From: Oceanicola sp. D3
GTDB taxonomy: Bacteria; Pseudomonadota; Alphaproteobacteria; Rhodobacterales; Rhodobacteraceae
Direction of reading: 5' to 3'
Assembly (NCBI RefSeq): GCF_006351965.1
Contig: NZ_CP040932.1
Span: 3,038,001 to 3,102,000 of the forward strand
Length of the DNA stretch: 64,000 nt
Part shown: positions 34,619-47,249 of the stretch, piece after piece
Numbering within the stretch: position 1 is the stretch's first letter
Layout of the letters: every line of letters starts with the position of its first letter
The notes under the pieces: model-generated
Seen by the model: the letters and a program-made list of their open reading frames with translations, nothing else
The model's database searches: none
Told to the model about the DNA's origin: nothing
Program-made: the position numbers and the translations under genes

Positions 34619-35245
34619 TCATGCGCCCAGGATGAGCCCCGCCGCGATGGCCCACATCACCGCCCCGATCAACACGTCGAGCACCCGCCATGCAGCGGGG
34701 CGGGCAAAAAGCGGGGCCAGCAACCGGGCGCCATAGGCCAGCGAGAAGAAAAAGGTAAAAGAGGCGATGACCGCGCCAACCCCGAAGGCCAGCTCATGCG
34801 GTGCATAGCGGGTCGAGATCGAGCCGGTCAGCGCCACCGTGTCGAGATAGACATGCGGGTTGAAGAAGGTCAGCGCAGCACAGGTGGCGAGCGTCTTCCA
34901 GCGTGAAACTGCGCTGCCAGCGCCGTTTCCGCTTGCCGCTCCGGTCGCCTCAAGTGCCTCCCCGCCCCGCCATGCGGCAAGGAAGCTGCGCGCGCCATAG
35001 GCCAGCAGAAAAACCACGCCCCCCCAGCGAAACCACGGCAATAGCGCGGGCATCACATCCGCCAGCGTGGCGAAACCGGCAACGCCGATGGCAATCAGAG
35101 TCGCGTCCGACAACGCACACAGCAGCGCGACCTCCAGCACGAAGGCCCGCCGAAGCCCCTGTCGCAATACAAAGGCGTTCTGGGCCCCAATCGCCACGAT
35201 CAGGCTGAGCCCCAATGAAAACCCCGCAATTGCCGCATCCCACAT
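34619..35245 (-). CDS. LysE/ArgO-type amino acid exporter
   Basis: A 208-aa membrane protein with six helices. GLSLIVAIGAQNAFVLRQGL, LCALSDATLIAIGVAGF and FFNPHVYLDTVALTGSIS are hallmarks of the LysE/ArgO group that exports basic amino acids (Lys, Arg, canavanine). Divergent from an ArgP/LysG-type regulator 77 bases away, the standard gene pair in which the regulator activates the exporter when lysine or arginine builds up. Confidence 0.92.
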   Translation of the reverse strand: MWDAAIAGFSLGLSLIVAIGAQNAFVLRQGLRRAFVLEVALLCALSDATLIAIGVAGFATLADVMPALLPWFRWGGVVFLLAYGARSFLAAWRGGEALEATGAASGNGAGSAVSRWKTLATCAALTFFNPHVYLDTVALTGSISTRYAPHELAFGVGAVIASFTFFFSLAYGARLLAPLFARPAAWRVLDVLIGAVMWAIAAGLILGA

Positions 35246-35322
35246 CGCCGTCTCTCCTTTCGGCCCCGCATATCCGGCAACGCAGGTTAAGCCTAGTGAA
35301 AGATGTGAAGCCTGATTAAGCT

Positions 35323-36198
35323 ATGCTTATGTTCACAGATCCGGCTCTCCTCGCCCTTCATGCCGTCCTGCGCACCGGCTCCTTCGAGGCAGCCGCAGCA
35401 GCGCTCAACGTGTCCCCGCCCGCCGTCTCCCAGCGCATCCGAAAGCTGGAGGAGAAGATGGGCACCCCGCTCGTCCGCCGCACCACGCCCTGCGAAGCCA
35501 CAGAAACCGGCGCCCGCCTCTACCGCCACGCCGAGGAAATGGGGCTGCTCTCCCGGGCGCTCGCCGCCGACCTCGGCCAACCCGCCGCGCCCGCCACCCT
35601 TCGCCTTGCGGTGAATGCCGACAGCCTTGCCACATGGTTCATCGAGGCCATGGCGGGTGTGGAGGGCATCAGCTTTGATCTGGTCATAGACGATGAAGAC
35701 CACTCCGCCGACTGGCTCCGCCGGGGCGAGGTGCTTGCCGCGATTTCTGCTCAGCCCGGCCCGGTACAGGGCTGCGACGTGCACCCTCTCGGTGTTCTTC
35801 GCTACCATGCCACCTGCAACGCGGCCTTCGCCGCACGGTACTTTCCCGATGGCCCTACCCCCGAGGCGCTTTCTCGCGCGCCCTGCCTCACCTTCTCAAT
35901 CAAAGATAGGCTGCAAATTCAGTGGATGGAGGCCGCCACCGGCACAACGCCTGCCCCGCCGCTGCATATCATGCCCGCCACCACAGCCTTTATCGACGCT
36001 GCCCGCTCAGGCCTCGGCTGGGGTATGAACCCCGCGCCCATCGCCGCGCCACACCTTGCATCCGGGGCACTCCGCGAACTCAAGCCCGGCCTCACCATTG
36101 ACCGGCCACTCTTTTGGCTTGTCTCCCGCCTCGCCGCCCCCGCGCTGACCGATCTGACGGCCCGGGTCAAACGCGCCGCCGCGCGCCATCTTGCCTAG
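35323..36198 (+). CDS. argP: LysR-family regulator of the ArgP/LysG type
   Basis: A 291-aa regulator. HTH at residues 6-65 (LLALHAVLRTGSFEAAAAAL; NVSPPAVSQRIRKLEEKMGT) with the effector domain RLAVNADSLATWFIEAM characteristic of the ArgP/IciA branch. Divergent from the LysE/ArgO exporter gene with a 77-base gap where its operator must lie. Expected co-effectors are lysine and arginine. Confidence 0.88.
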   Translation: MLMFTDPALLALHAVLRTGSFEAAAAALNVSPPAVSQRIRKLEEKMGTPLVRRTTPCEATETGARLYRHAEEMGLLSRALAADLGQPAAPATLRLAVNADSLATWFIEAMAGVEGISFDLVIDDEDHSADWLRRGEVLAAISAQPGPVQGCDVHPLGVLRYHATCNAAFAARYFPDGPTPEALSRAPCLTFSIKDRLQIQWMEAATGTTPAPPLHIMPATTAFIDAARSGLGWGMNPAPIAAPHLASGALRELKPGLTIDRPLFWLVSRLAAPALTDLTARVKRAAARHLA

Positions 36199-36222
36199 GA
36201 TGAGAGGGGCCCACCGCGCGCC

Positions 36223-38001
36223 TCACAACGGCCAGAACACCAAGATAAGCGGGATCGACACGGCCACGACCAATATCTCCAGCGGCAGGCCCATCCGCCA
36301 GTAATCGCCAAAACTGTAGCCGCCCGGCCCGAGGATCAGCGTGTTGTTCTTGTGCCCGATGGGGGTGAGAAACGCGGAAGACGCGGCAACGGCCACCGCC
36401 ATCAGGAACGGGTCTGCCGAGACCCCCAGCGAATTCGCCATCTGGATGCCGATGGGCGCGGCAACGATTGCCGTGGCCGTGTTGTTGAGCACATCCGAGA
36501 GTGTCATCGTCACCACCATCAGCACCGTGAGAATGGCCCATGCCGGCCACCCTTCCGTGAGCCCCACCAGCGCGCCTGCGATCATTTGCGTGCCGCCCGA
36601 AGCCTCCAGCGCCGCGCCGAGCGGGATCATCGAGCCGAGCAGCACCACGACGGGCCACTCGATGTGAGTGTATAGCTCGCTCAGGGACAGGATCTTCGTC
36701 AGCACATAGCCCACGACGACAAGCCCAAGCGCGACGGGAAGATAGACAAGCCCAAAGGAGGCCGCAGCCACCGCGGCCGCAAACATGCCGATGGCGAGCC
36801 AGGTCTTGCTGTCTTGCGTCACCGCCAGCCCCCGGTCTGCCAGTGGCAGCGCGCCGATCCAAGCGGTCACCTCCGTCGCCCGGTCATTTGGCACCAGCAG
36901 CAGCAAAATATCGCCCGGCTTGACCTCCTCCTTGCGCACCTGACTGGTGATCCGCTTGCCCTGCCGGGAGATCCCCATGAGGATCGTGCGCTGACGCCAG
37001 CTCAGCCCGATACCATGGGCCGACCGACCGGCAATTCGCGCATCCGCCGGCACCACCACCTCGATCAACCCGAGCCCTTCGCCCGCGTCCTCGAGCAGCT
37101 CACGGCGCTTTTCATCAGAGAAAACAAGCCCATGCGAGGCGCGGAACTCGTCGAGCGCATCCGGCACCGCCTCCAGCACCAGCGCATCTTCGGCCTCCAC
37201 CTTGGTGAGCCGCTGCGCCCCATAAAGCCGCTTGCCACCGCGCACGAGGCCCAGAATGGCAACATCGGCCTTCAGCGCGGCCTCTTCGATCTCGCGAACA
37301 CGGAGGCCAACGAACTTAGAGCCTTCGGGCACGGTCAGCTCGGCGATGTAGTTCTTCATCTCACCGACCTGCACAGCGCCCGCCCCGTCGCCCGTGCCGG
37401 GGATCAGCCGCCAGCCGCCAAGTGCCACAAAGGCAAGGCCCGCAATGGCGGTGAGCGCACCCACCGGGGCAAAGTCAAACATCCGGAACGGCTCGCCCAG
37501 GGCATCGCCCCGCACGGCGGCGATGATGATGTTGGGCGGTGTTCCGATGAGCGTGGCCATGCCCCCCAGAATGGTGGCAAAACTCAGGGGCATCAGGGTG
37601 AGCCCCGGCACGCGCCCGGCTTTGCGCGCGGTCTGGATATCCACCGGCATCAGCAGCGCCAGCGCGGCCACGTTGTTCATGAAGGCGCTTAGCAACCCGC
37701 CCACCCCGCCCATCAAGGCGATGTGGCCGCCAAGCCCCCGGGTCGAGCTGACAAGCGTGCGGGTGATCAGAAGCACAGCCCCCGAGTTCACCAACCCCGC
37801 CGAGACGACAAGCACCAGCGCCACCACGATGGTCGCCGGGTGGCCAAAGCCCTCAAAGGCCCGGTCCGAGGGCACCACACCAAGGACAACCCCGGTGAGC
37901 AGCGCCGCGAAAGCCACAAGGTCATATCGGAAGCGCCCCCACAGCAGCAGCCCGAAGACCGCCCCGAAGAGCGCGAAGAGTGTAATCTGTTCGCCTGTCA
38001 C
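36223..38001 (-). CDS. SLC13/DASS-type anion permease with two RCK_C domains
   Basis: A 592-aa inner-membrane transporter. The N-terminal half has FMNNVAALALLMPV and GGMATLIGTPPNII, the C-terminal half LSDVLNNTATAIVAAPIGIQ and LTPIGHKNNTLILGPGGYSF, the two pseudo-symmetric substrate/Na+ sites of DASS carriers. Between them (about residues 215-385) lie two TrkA-C/RCK_C regulatory domains. This layout is typical of sulfate/dicarboxylate permeases in marine bacteria; the substrate (sulfate, C4-dicarboxylate) is not certain. Confidence 0.88.
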   Translation of the reverse strand: MTGEQITLFALFGAVFGLLLWGRFRYDLVAFAALLTGVVLGVVPSDRAFEGFGHPATIVVALVLVVSAGLVNSGAVLLITRTLVSSTRGLGGHIALMGGVGGLLSAFMNNVAALALLMPVDIQTARKAGRVPGLTLMPLSFATILGGMATLIGTPPNIIIAAVRGDALGEPFRMFDFAPVGALTAIAGLAFVALGGWRLIPGTGDGAGAVQVGEMKNYIAELTVPEGSKFVGLRVREIEEAALKADVAILGLVRGGKRLYGAQRLTKVEAEDALVLEAVPDALDEFRASHGLVFSDEKRRELLEDAGEGLGLIEVVVPADARIAGRSAHGIGLSWRQRTILMGISRQGKRITSQVRKEEVKPGDILLLLVPNDRATEVTAWIGALPLADRGLAVTQDSKTWLAIGMFAAAVAAASFGLVYLPVALGLVVVGYVLTKILSLSELYTHIEWPVVVLLGSMIPLGAALEASGGTQMIAGALVGLTEGWPAWAILTVLMVVTMTLSDVLNNTATAIVAAPIGIQMANSLGVSADPFLMAVAVAASSAFLTPIGHKNNTLILGPGGYSFGDYWRMGLPLEILVVAVSIPLILVFWPL

Positions 38002-38145
38002 CGCTGACCGTCCCCGCTCGCCTTTACCCGCCGATCATGGCCTTCCCGCCGCCAGAAGGAAAGCCGCCACGCACCTTGCCCCCGGCCCCTGCTCTGCCCT
38101 ATATACCCCGCCAGATCAGGCACACAGCATCAAACGGAGGCCCCC

Positions 38146-38892
38146 ATGGCCGGCCATTCCAAATGGGCGAACATTCAGCACCGCAAAGGTCGGCAAGACG
38201 CCGCCCGCTCCAAGCTCTTTTCCAAGCTCGCCAAGGAAATCACCGTGGCGGCCAAGATGGGCGATCCCGACCCCGACAATAACCCACGCCTCCGCCTCGC
38301 GGTGAAAGAGGCCAAATCGCAATCCGTGCCCAAGGATGTGATCCAGCGCGCGATCGACAAGAGCCAGGCGGCGGGCGGCGATGACTACAAGGAAATCCGC
38401 TACGAGGGCTATGGCCCCGGCGGCGTGGCGGTGATCGTTGAAGCGATGACCGATAACCTCAACCGCACCGCCTCCACAGTGCGCAGCACCTTCGGCAAGC
38501 ACGGCGGCAACCTTGGCGAGACCGGCTCGGTCGGCTTCATGTTCGAGCGCAAGGGGCAAGTCACCTACCCGGCCGCTGTGGGCGATGAAGACACCGTGAT
38601 GATGGCCGCCATCGAGGCCGGCGCGGAAGATGCCGAGAGCTCCGAAGAGGGCCACGTGATCTGGTGCGCCGATACCGACCTCAACGAGGTCAGCACTGCG
38701 CTGGAAGCCGAACTGGGCGAAAGCGAAACCGCCAAGCTGGTCTGGCGCCCCACCACCACCACCGAGCTGGACCTTGAAGGTATGCAAAAGCTGATGCGCC
38801 TGATCGAAGTGCTGGAGGATGATGACGACGTGCAGCGCGTCACCGCCAACTTCGAGGTGTCCGACGAGGTGATGGAGCAGCTCTCCGCCTGA
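38146..38892 (+). CDS. yebC: YebC/PmpR-family DNA-binding regulator
   Basis: A 248-aa protein of full family length: [20 protein letters not shown] at the N-terminus, [20 protein letters not shown] and [11 protein letters not shown] in the middle, and [20 protein letters not shown] at the C-terminus. YebC acts as a transcriptional regulator and, as recently shown in several bacteria, relieves ribosome stalling at polyproline. Monocistronic, with a terminator 42 bases on. Confidence 0.96.
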   Translation: MAGHSKWANIQHRKGRQDAARSKLFSKLAKEITVAAKMGDPDPDNNPRLRLAVKEAKSQSVPKDVIQRAIDKSQAAGGDDYKEIRYEGYGPGGVAVIVEAMTDNLNRTASTVRSTFGKHGGNLGETGSVGFMFERKGQVTYPAAVGDEDTVMMAAIEAGAEDAESSEEGHVIWCADTDLNEVSTALEAELGESETAKLVWRPTTTTELDLEGMQKLMRLIEVLEDDDDVQRVTANFEVSDEVMEQLSA

Positions 38893-38933
38893 GCTCGCGC
38901 GCAAAAAACGGCAACGCTAAAAACACGAAAAAT

Positions 38934-38966
38934 AGGCCGTGCCCCACTCCGGGGCGCGGCCTTTTT
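38934..38966 (+). terminator. Rho-independent terminator of yebC
   Basis: GGCCGTGCCCC, loop ACTCC, GGGGCGCGGCC, then TTTTTCG: an 11-bp stem (one mismatch) with a five-T tail. Confidence 0.92.
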
Positions 38967-39129
38967 CGTTCCACCTGCCTGCATCAGACTGGGCCATGTT
39001 TGCCATCGCGCGCCCTAAAGCGAGTCCAAGCCTTCGACCGAATGATTTATCGTCGCAATCAGCCTGCGTGGGCATTCCTTTTTTCGGGTGTCCTGCTAGG
39101 TGTGAGGAGGCAAGACGGACGGGCGGCAG

Positions 39130-41013
39130 ATGGAAGGTTTTCTCTATCAGGCAGTGATCTATCTCAGCGCGGCTGTGGTCGCGGTGCCCATATCGGCACG
39201 GCTGGGTCTCGGCTCGGTGTTGGGCTACCTGCTATCGGGCATCGTGATCGGGCCGATCCTCGGCCTTGTCGGATCCGAAACGCAGGAATTGCAGCACTTT
39301 GCAGAGTTTGGCGTCGTCGTGATGCTCTTCCTGATCGGCCTCGAACTTGAGCCAAAGGCCCTGTGGAACATGCGGCACCGGCTGCTTGGGCTTGGTGGCC
39401 TGCAGGTAGTTGGCACCTCGCTGGTCATCGCAGGCTGCGGCATGGCGCTGGGGCTCTCCTGGAGCCTGGCGCTGGCCGTAGGCATGACCTTTGCGCTCTC
39501 CTCCACCGCCATCGTGCTGCAGACCCTCAGCGAAAAAGGCCTGATGCAATCACCCGGCGGGCGGTCGATCATCTCGGTGCTGCTGACGCAGGATATCGCC
39601 GTCATCCCGATTCTCGCGGTTTTGCCGCTGCTCCCGGTGGCAATGGTGCCCCAACTTGACGGCAGCGGAGCCATCCAGCGCGCCGAGGAAGCAGGGCACG
39701 GCGCCGAACACTCGCTTTCGCTGGTGGAGGGGCTGCCGGGCTGGGGCGTGGCGCTGGTGACGCTGGGCGCGGTGCTGGCAGTGATCCTTGCGGGCATCTT
39801 CCTGACCCGTCCCCTGTTTCGCTTCATCCACATGGCCAAGCTGCGCGAGCTCTACACCGCCACCGCCTTGCTGATGGTCGTGATGATTGCCTTCCTGATG
39901 AACCTCGTCGGTCTCTCTCCGGCGCTCGGCACCTTCCTCGGCGGCGTGATGCTGGCCAACTCGGAGTTCCGCCACCAGATCGAGGCCGACCTGAACCCGT
40001 TCAAGGGCCTCCTCCTCGGGCTGTTCTTCATCACCGTTGGCGCGGGGATCAACTTCGCCGTGCTGTGGAGCAACATCTTCACCATCATCGGGCTGACGCT
40101 TGGCGTGATGTTGGTGAAAGGGCTGATCCTCTTTGCGCTGGGGTGGATATTTGGCCTGCGAACCAAGGGGCAATGGCTGTTTACGCTGGGGCTGGCGCAG
40201 GCCGGTGAATTCGGTTTTGTGCTGGTTGGCTTCATGACCGGGCAGCGGATGCTGGATCCGGTGCTGGCGCAGATCCTGCTGCTGGTGGTGGCCATGACCA
40301 TGCTGCTGACGCCGCTTTTCTTCATCCTCTACGAGAAGCTCTCGGAGCGGATGGCGGACGAGAGCGAGGCCCCGGAGCCCGACGAAATGGACGAAAACGC
40401 GCCCGTCATCATCGCCGGGCTGGGCCGCTTCGGGCAGGTCGTGAGCCGGATGGTGAGCGCCGCTGGCGTGCAGACGACCGTGCTTGACCACAACCTTGAA
40501 ACCATCAACCTGCTGCGGCGCTTCGGCTTCAAAGGCTTCTTTGGCGATCCCACCCGCCCCGAGCTTTTGCACGCAGCTGGCATTCACCACGCACAGGTGC
40601 TCGTGGTTGCGCTCGACAACCCCAAAACGGCGGTGCAACTGGTGCGCTATGCCCGCGAAGCGCGGCCCGATATCCACATCGTCGCCCGCGCCCACGACCG
40701 CTTGCACGTGTACGAGCTCTACAAAGCCGGGGCCAATGACATCGTCCGCGAGCTCTTCGACTCCAGCCTGAGGGCCGGACGGTATGTGTTGGAGAACATG
40801 GAATTTTCCGAGTTCGAAGCGAGCGAGGTCGAGAAGAGCTTTTACAAGCACGACAGGCACACGCTGCGCGAGCTTGCAGAGCTTTGGCAACCCGAGGTGC
40901 CGCTCACCCAGAACGAGGCCTATGTACGGCGCGCACGCGACCTGAACTCGGATCTGGAGGCCGCGCTGGTGCGGGAAATTCAGGAGGAGCGGGCGCGGGA
41001 AGACGAGGATTGA
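39130..41013 (+). CDS. CPA2 monovalent cation:proton antiporter (KefB/KefC-like)
   Basis: A 627-aa protein. Residues 1-395: about twelve transmembrane helices with GSVLGYLLSGIVIGPILGLV, FALSSTAIVLQTLSEKG and LSPALGTFLGGVMLANSEFR. Residues 408-525: an RCK_N (TrkA-N) nucleotide-binding domain with APVIIAGLGRFGQVVSRMVS. The C-terminal tail is acidic. Kef-type systems release K+ in exchange for H+ under electrophile or glutathione-adduct stress. No KefF/KefG-like ancillary gene is adjacent, but the decayed glutathione S-transferase gene that follows is suggestive. Confidence 0.9.
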   Translation: MEGFLYQAVIYLSAAVVAVPISARLGLGSVLGYLLSGIVIGPILGLVGSETQELQHFAEFGVVVMLFLIGLELEPKALWNMRHRLLGLGGLQVVGTSLVIAGCGMALGLSWSLALAVGMTFALSSTAIVLQTLSEKGLMQSPGGRSIISVLLTQDIAVIPILAVLPLLPVAMVPQLDGSGAIQRAEEAGHGAEHSLSLVEGLPGWGVALVTLGAVLAVILAGIFLTRPLFRFIHMAKLRELYTATALLMVVMIAFLMNLVGLSPALGTFLGGVMLANSEFRHQIEADLNPFKGLLLGLFFITVGAGINFAVLWSNIFTIIGLTLGVMLVKGLILFALGWIFGLRTKGQWLFTLGLAQAGEFGFVLVGFMTGQRMLDPVLAQILLLVVAMTMLLTPLFFILYEKLSERMADESEAPEPDEMDENAPVIIAGLGRFGQVVSRMVSAAGVQTTVLDHNLETINLLRRFGFKGFFGDPTRPELLHAAGIHHAQVLVVALDNPKTAVQLVRYAREARPDIHIVARAHDRLHVYELYKAGANDIVRELFDSSLRAGRYVLENMEFSEFEASEVEKSFYKHDRHTLRELAELWQPEVPLTQNEAYVRRARDLNSDLEAALVREIQEERAREDED

Positions 41014-41079
41014 GCCGTGCTCTTGCTTGGCGAACGATAGGTTGATATCCACCCACGTACTAGGCAGGAGGGGTTTCTT

Positions 41080-41705
41080 ATAGCCGCAATCACCCTCCAC
41101 ACCTTCGACTAGGTGCCGGACCTGCCACGCGGCTTCGTTCGAGACCTGCGCCTGCGATGGGCGCTGGAAGATACCGGGTCGCCACCACTCCCTTCAGGGA
41201 CCGGCCGGACAGCCACAGCACCCATCAGCCTTTCTCGCAGGTGCCGTGGATCACACAAGGCAACCTCTCGATGTTTGAAAGCGGAGCCATACTTCTGCAT
41301 ATCGCGGGCCAGAGCCCGAAGCTGATGCCCGAACGTACGGAGGCCCAGGCCCAGGTGACCCAGTGGCTCTTCGCGGCACTCAACTCGGTAGAGGCGGCGA
41401 GCTTGCCGTAGACGCTACTGCAATTCTCCGGAGACCAGACGAGAACCCCCGGCACCGAGGCGCTGAATGGCTTCTTGGCGGCCCGACTGGCCCACATGGA
41501 GCGTTATCTAGACCAACGGGAATGGCTAACAGGGGCGTTCTCGGTGGCCGACATCTGCATGGCGGACGTGCTGCGGCTGGTAGCCAGATTCGACGGCCTG
41601 GAGGGCCACCCGGCCCTGCAGGCCTATGTACATCGCGCCACGGTGCGGCCCACTTTTCGTAAGGCCCATGCGGGTCAGATGGCACTTTTCGCCGCAGCGG
41701 ATTGA
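41080..41705 (+). pseudogene. Glutathione S-transferase family pseudogene
   Basis: Reading through the damage gives a complete GST-like protein: ITLHTFD, stop, VPDLPRGFVRDLRLRWALED, frameshift near 41180, YRVATTPFRDRPDSH, VPWITQGNLSMFESGAILLH, ALNSVEAASLP, stop, TLLQFSGDQ, then LTGAFSVADICMADVLRLVA and ending MALFAAAD. Lesions: an expected ATG reads ATA at 41080 after a good AGGAGGGG, TAG at 41110-41112 and TAG at 41409-41411 where Trp is expected, plus one frame change. The C-terminal 76 codons are intact. Clearly non-functional. Confidence 0.85.
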
Positions 41706-41720
41706 GCAGCCCTGACAACG

Positions 41721-41747
41721 AAAAAAGCCGCGCCCGGTAGGCGCGGC
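41721..41747 (-). terminator. Rho-independent terminator of carD
   Basis: On the minus strand: GCCGCGCC, loop TACCG, GGCGCGGC, followed by TTTTTT. It lies about 26 nt past the carD stop. Confidence 0.9.
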
Positions 41748-41773
41748 CTCAAATTCATCACGGGAAGTATCCG

Positions 41774-42283
41774 TCAGGCAGCAGCGCGGCTCACAAGCAC
41801 GTCGTCGATCTGCTTCTGGGCACCGGCCTCGTCGCTGCCGGCAACGGCGGCGATTTCGCGGGTCAGACGCTCGAGTGCAGCTTCGTAGAGCTGGCGCTCG
41901 GAGTAGGACTGTTCACGCTGATCATCGGTGCGGTGCAGGTCGCGCACCACTTCGGCGATGGCGATCAGGTCACCGGAGTTGATCTTTTGCTCATACTCCT
42001 GCGCCCGGCGCGACCACATGGCCCGCTTCACCTTGGCTTTGCCCTTAAGGGTCTTCATCGCCAGGCTGACGGTGTCAGGCGTGGAGAGCGAGCGCATGCC
42101 GACCTCGGTCGCCTTGTGCGTGGGCACGCGCAGGGTCATCTTGTCTTTCTCGAAGGAGATCACGAAGAGCTCCAGCTCGAAGCCCGCGACCTCCTGCTTC
42201 TCGATCGAGACGATCTTGCCCACGCCGTGGGCCGGGTACACAACGAAATCGTTGGGGCGAAACTCGGATTTCTTCTTTGTCAT
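41774..42283 (-). CDS. carD: CarD-family transcriptional regulator
   Basis: A 169-aa RNA-polymerase-binding protein. The N-terminal Tudor-like domain (FRPNDFVVYPAHGVGKIVSI, KMTLRVPTHKATEVGMRSLS) binds the beta subunit; the C-terminal helical DNA-binding half has WSRRAQEYEQKINSGDLIAI. CarD stabilises open complexes at rRNA and housekeeping promoters. It has its own terminator; 248 bases separate it from fdxA, so it likely has its own promoter. Confidence 0.95.
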   Translation of the reverse strand: MTKKKSEFRPNDFVVYPAHGVGKIVSIEKQEVAGFELELFVISFEKDKMTLRVPTHKATEVGMRSLSTPDTVSLAMKTLKGKAKVKRAMWSRRAQEYEQKINSGDLIAIAEVVRDLHRTDDQREQSYSERQLYEAALERLTREIAAVAGSDEAGAQKQIDDVLVSRAAA

Positions 42284-42531
42284 TCAAGGCCTTCCTTAGC
42301 CGATCCCTTGGAGCCGAAAAGACCCTTTCCCGGCGGACATGCCCCCGGGAGCGGGTCTTGTTTGCGCTTTGATTTCCCCCGGGTAGGCCGAGCAGCGCAG
42401 CGTCGGGAGCCTCAGGATTTACGTTCCATCATCAAGGAATGTATCACAAAAATGACGATTCTCAAAGCGCATCGCGAGCGCAGAGCCGCGACGTTTTTAC
42501 CGAATGGTCAAATCGGCAGAGCAGCGCCGGT

Positions 42532-42867
42532 TCAGCCGCCCTCGCCCGCGGCTTCCGAGAAGAGCTCCATCTTGCCCGGTTTGCCATCCATCTCATCGGC
42601 TTCGGGCAGCGGGTCTTTCTTGGTCACGATGACCGGCCACATCTCGGAGTATTTGCGGTTAAACTCGACCCACTTCTCCATCTCCGGCTCGGTATCTGGC
42701 CGGATCGCGTCTGCCGGGCATTCAGGCTCGCAAACGCCACAGTCGATACATTCATCGGGGTGGATCACCAGCATGTTCTCACCCTCGTAGAAGCAATCCA
42801 CAGGGCAAACTTCGACGCAGTCGGTGTATTTGCAGGCGATGCAGTTGTCGTTGACGATATAGGTCAT
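42532..42867 (-). CDS. fdxA: 7Fe ferredoxin (FdxA type)
   Basis: A 111-aa ferredoxin. The N-terminal [18 protein letters not shown] (3Fe-4S, with the insert) and [12 protein letters not shown] (4Fe-4S) clusters are followed by the long C-terminal extension typical of Azotobacter-type 7Fe ferredoxins ([20 protein letters not shown]). A low-potential electron carrier. 46 bases downstream of the S4 gene on the same strand. Confidence 0.95.
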   Translation of the reverse strand: MTYIVNDNCIACKYTDCVEVCPVDCFYEGENMLVIHPDECIDCGVCEPECPADAIRPDTEPEMEKWVEFNRKYSEMWPVIVTKKDPLPEADEMDGKPGKMELFSEAAGEGG

Positions 42868-42913
42868 GCGGGCCTCGGAAGTGTTCGGGGCAGAGGTATT
42901 TCAAACCATCCCG

Positions 42914-43296
42914 TCATTCAAGCGACTTGCCTCGCATTCGGAGCGCGGTGCGTCGATCTCGCTGCGTGGGGCGAACGCCAGTCTGCGGCTGTGACGGATC
43001 GTGGTACGGGCGTTCTGGTGGGGCAAGGTCTTCGTAGAGCTCTTGCGCCTCGGACGCGGGCCCACGGCGGGTGCCGAGAGCCACGATGCGAATAACACGG
43101 ATATGCGTATCCTTCGGAAAGGTCAGCGTATCCCCCGGAGAAACCATGCGGGACGGTTTGGAGATGGGCGTGCCATCCACCCGCAGCTTGCCGTCACTCA
43201 CGATCTTTGCAGCGAGGCTGCGGGTCTTGAAGAAGCGGGCATGGAACAGCCACTTGTCGATGCGCAACGTGGGGCGCGGGCTGTCCCCGGCCGCGC

Positions 43297-43300
<4 letters not shown>
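42914..43300 (-). CDS. S4-domain RNA-binding protein (Hsp15-like)
   Basis: A 128-aa basic protein. S4 domain at residues 10-60 (LRIDKWLFHARFFKTRSLAA; GDTLTFPKDTHIRVIRIVAL). Bacterial relatives (HslR/Hsp15) rescue stalled 50S subunits with nascent chains. The start GTG at 43300 overlaps the helicase stop (GTGA), so translation is coupled to a large helicase, another RNA-related protein. Confidence 0.9.
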
Positions 43301-46209
<2,909 letters not shown>

Positions 46210-46241
46210 GGGGCCTCTCCGATAAGAGCGTTAGGAGGTCG

Positions 46242-46886
46242 TCAGATGCGCTTGCCCATCACGGTGAATTCAAGCCGCTCGACGGCCTCCTTCACATTGG
46301 GGCGATGCGGGTGAATTTCCAGAACTTTCTGATAGGCGGTCAGCGCCCGAGCCTCTTCGCCCATCTGTTCCATGATCACGGCAAGCCCGGTGAGCGCCGC
46401 AAAATGGCGCGGGTTCAGATCCAGCGTGCGGCGAATGTCCTCAAGCGCGAGGCCATACATTTCGAGCTGAAAGAAAGCCGTGGCGCGGGCGTTGAAGCCC
46501 TCGGCAAACTCCGGCGCATGATCCGTTAGCGCGGTGAGATGTTCGATGGCAAGATCGTACTCTTGCCGCTCAAGCGCCTCGCGGCCTTGCTTTAGCAAAA
46601 GATCCATTGGCGCAGAGCCGGAGCGCGACCATTCGATCCAGATCGCATCCTCGATGCGCTGCCAGCCCATCTGCTCTGGCTGGGCCAGTTCGGCAAACAG
46701 TTGATCAAGCGACGCACGGCCACCTTCCTCCTCGGGCATAGGCGCAGCAACATCTGCCGAAGGCGTTGGCATTTCGGGCGGCGCACCGGGCACATCCTCG
46801 TCTTGCGCGGCGAGGGGTGCGGCAAATGCCAGCAGCACGGCAAATGCCGTGACGTGAAAGTTGAGGGGTCTGGCCATAACTCGCAT
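46242..46886 (-). CDS. Exported tetratricopeptide-repeat protein
   Basis: About 213 aa. A signal peptide (FHVTAFAVLLAFAAPLAAQ) precedes an acidic linker and two to three TPR units (EYDLAIEHLTALTDHAPEFA, MYGLALEDIRRTLDLNPRHF, ARALTAYQKVLEIHPHRPNV). TPRs mediate protein contacts, presumably in the periplasm. Two ATGs (46886 and 46877) are possible starts and neither has a good ribosome-binding site. The helicase gene follows 32 bases downstream. Confidence 0.8.
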   Translation of the reverse strand: MRVMARPLNFHVTAFAVLLAFAAPLAAQDEDVPGAPPEMPTPSADVAAPMPEEEGGRASLDQLFAELAQPEQMGWQRIEDAIWIEWSRSGSAPMDLLLKQGREALERQEYDLAIEHLTALTDHAPEFAEGFNARATAFFQLEMYGLALEDIRRTLDLNPRHFAALTGLAVIMEQMGEEARALTAYQKVLEIHPHRPNVKEAVERLEFTVMGKRI

Positions 46887-46958
46887 ATCTGTGCATGAGT
46901 TTAGCGCAAGCGGCGGGGGAGCCAAGCCCCCGTACGGTCACATTGGAAGGAGATTGGC

Positions 46959-47246
46959 ATGAGTTCTGTAGTAGAGAGCGCTGTAACAGCCCTGAACGAA
47001 AAGCTGGATGGCGGTTTTGACGGCACGGCAAAGTTCGTGATCGAAGATGAAGGCGCGATCATGGTCGACAGCGACGGTGCCCGCGCAGGCGACGAAGAGG
47101 CCGAGGTGACGATGAGCGCCGATGCCGAAACCTTCGAGGCGATTCTCTCCGGCGATCTCAACCCCACCGCTGCCTTCATGGGCGGACGCCTGAAGGTGGA
47201 TGGTGATATGGGCATGGCCATGAAACTCGGCGGCGCGCTGAGCTGA
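46959..47246 (+). CDS. SCP2 sterol-carrier-domain protein
   Basis: A 95-aa stand-alone SCP2 domain: LDGGFDGTAKFVIEDEGAIM, ADAETFEAILSGDLNPTAAF, and MGGRLKVDGDMGMAMKLGGA, the typical C-terminal end lining the lipid tunnel. Binds acyl chains or hydrophobic ligands. AAGGAG lies just before the ATG. The lipase-like gene begins three bases after the stop, a natural functional pair. Confidence 0.9.
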   Translation: MSSVVESAVTALNEKLDGGFDGTAKFVIEDEGAIMVDSDGARAGDEEAEVTMSADAETFEAILSGDLNPTAAFMGGRLKVDGDMGMAMKLGGALS

Positions 47247-47249
47247 GGC

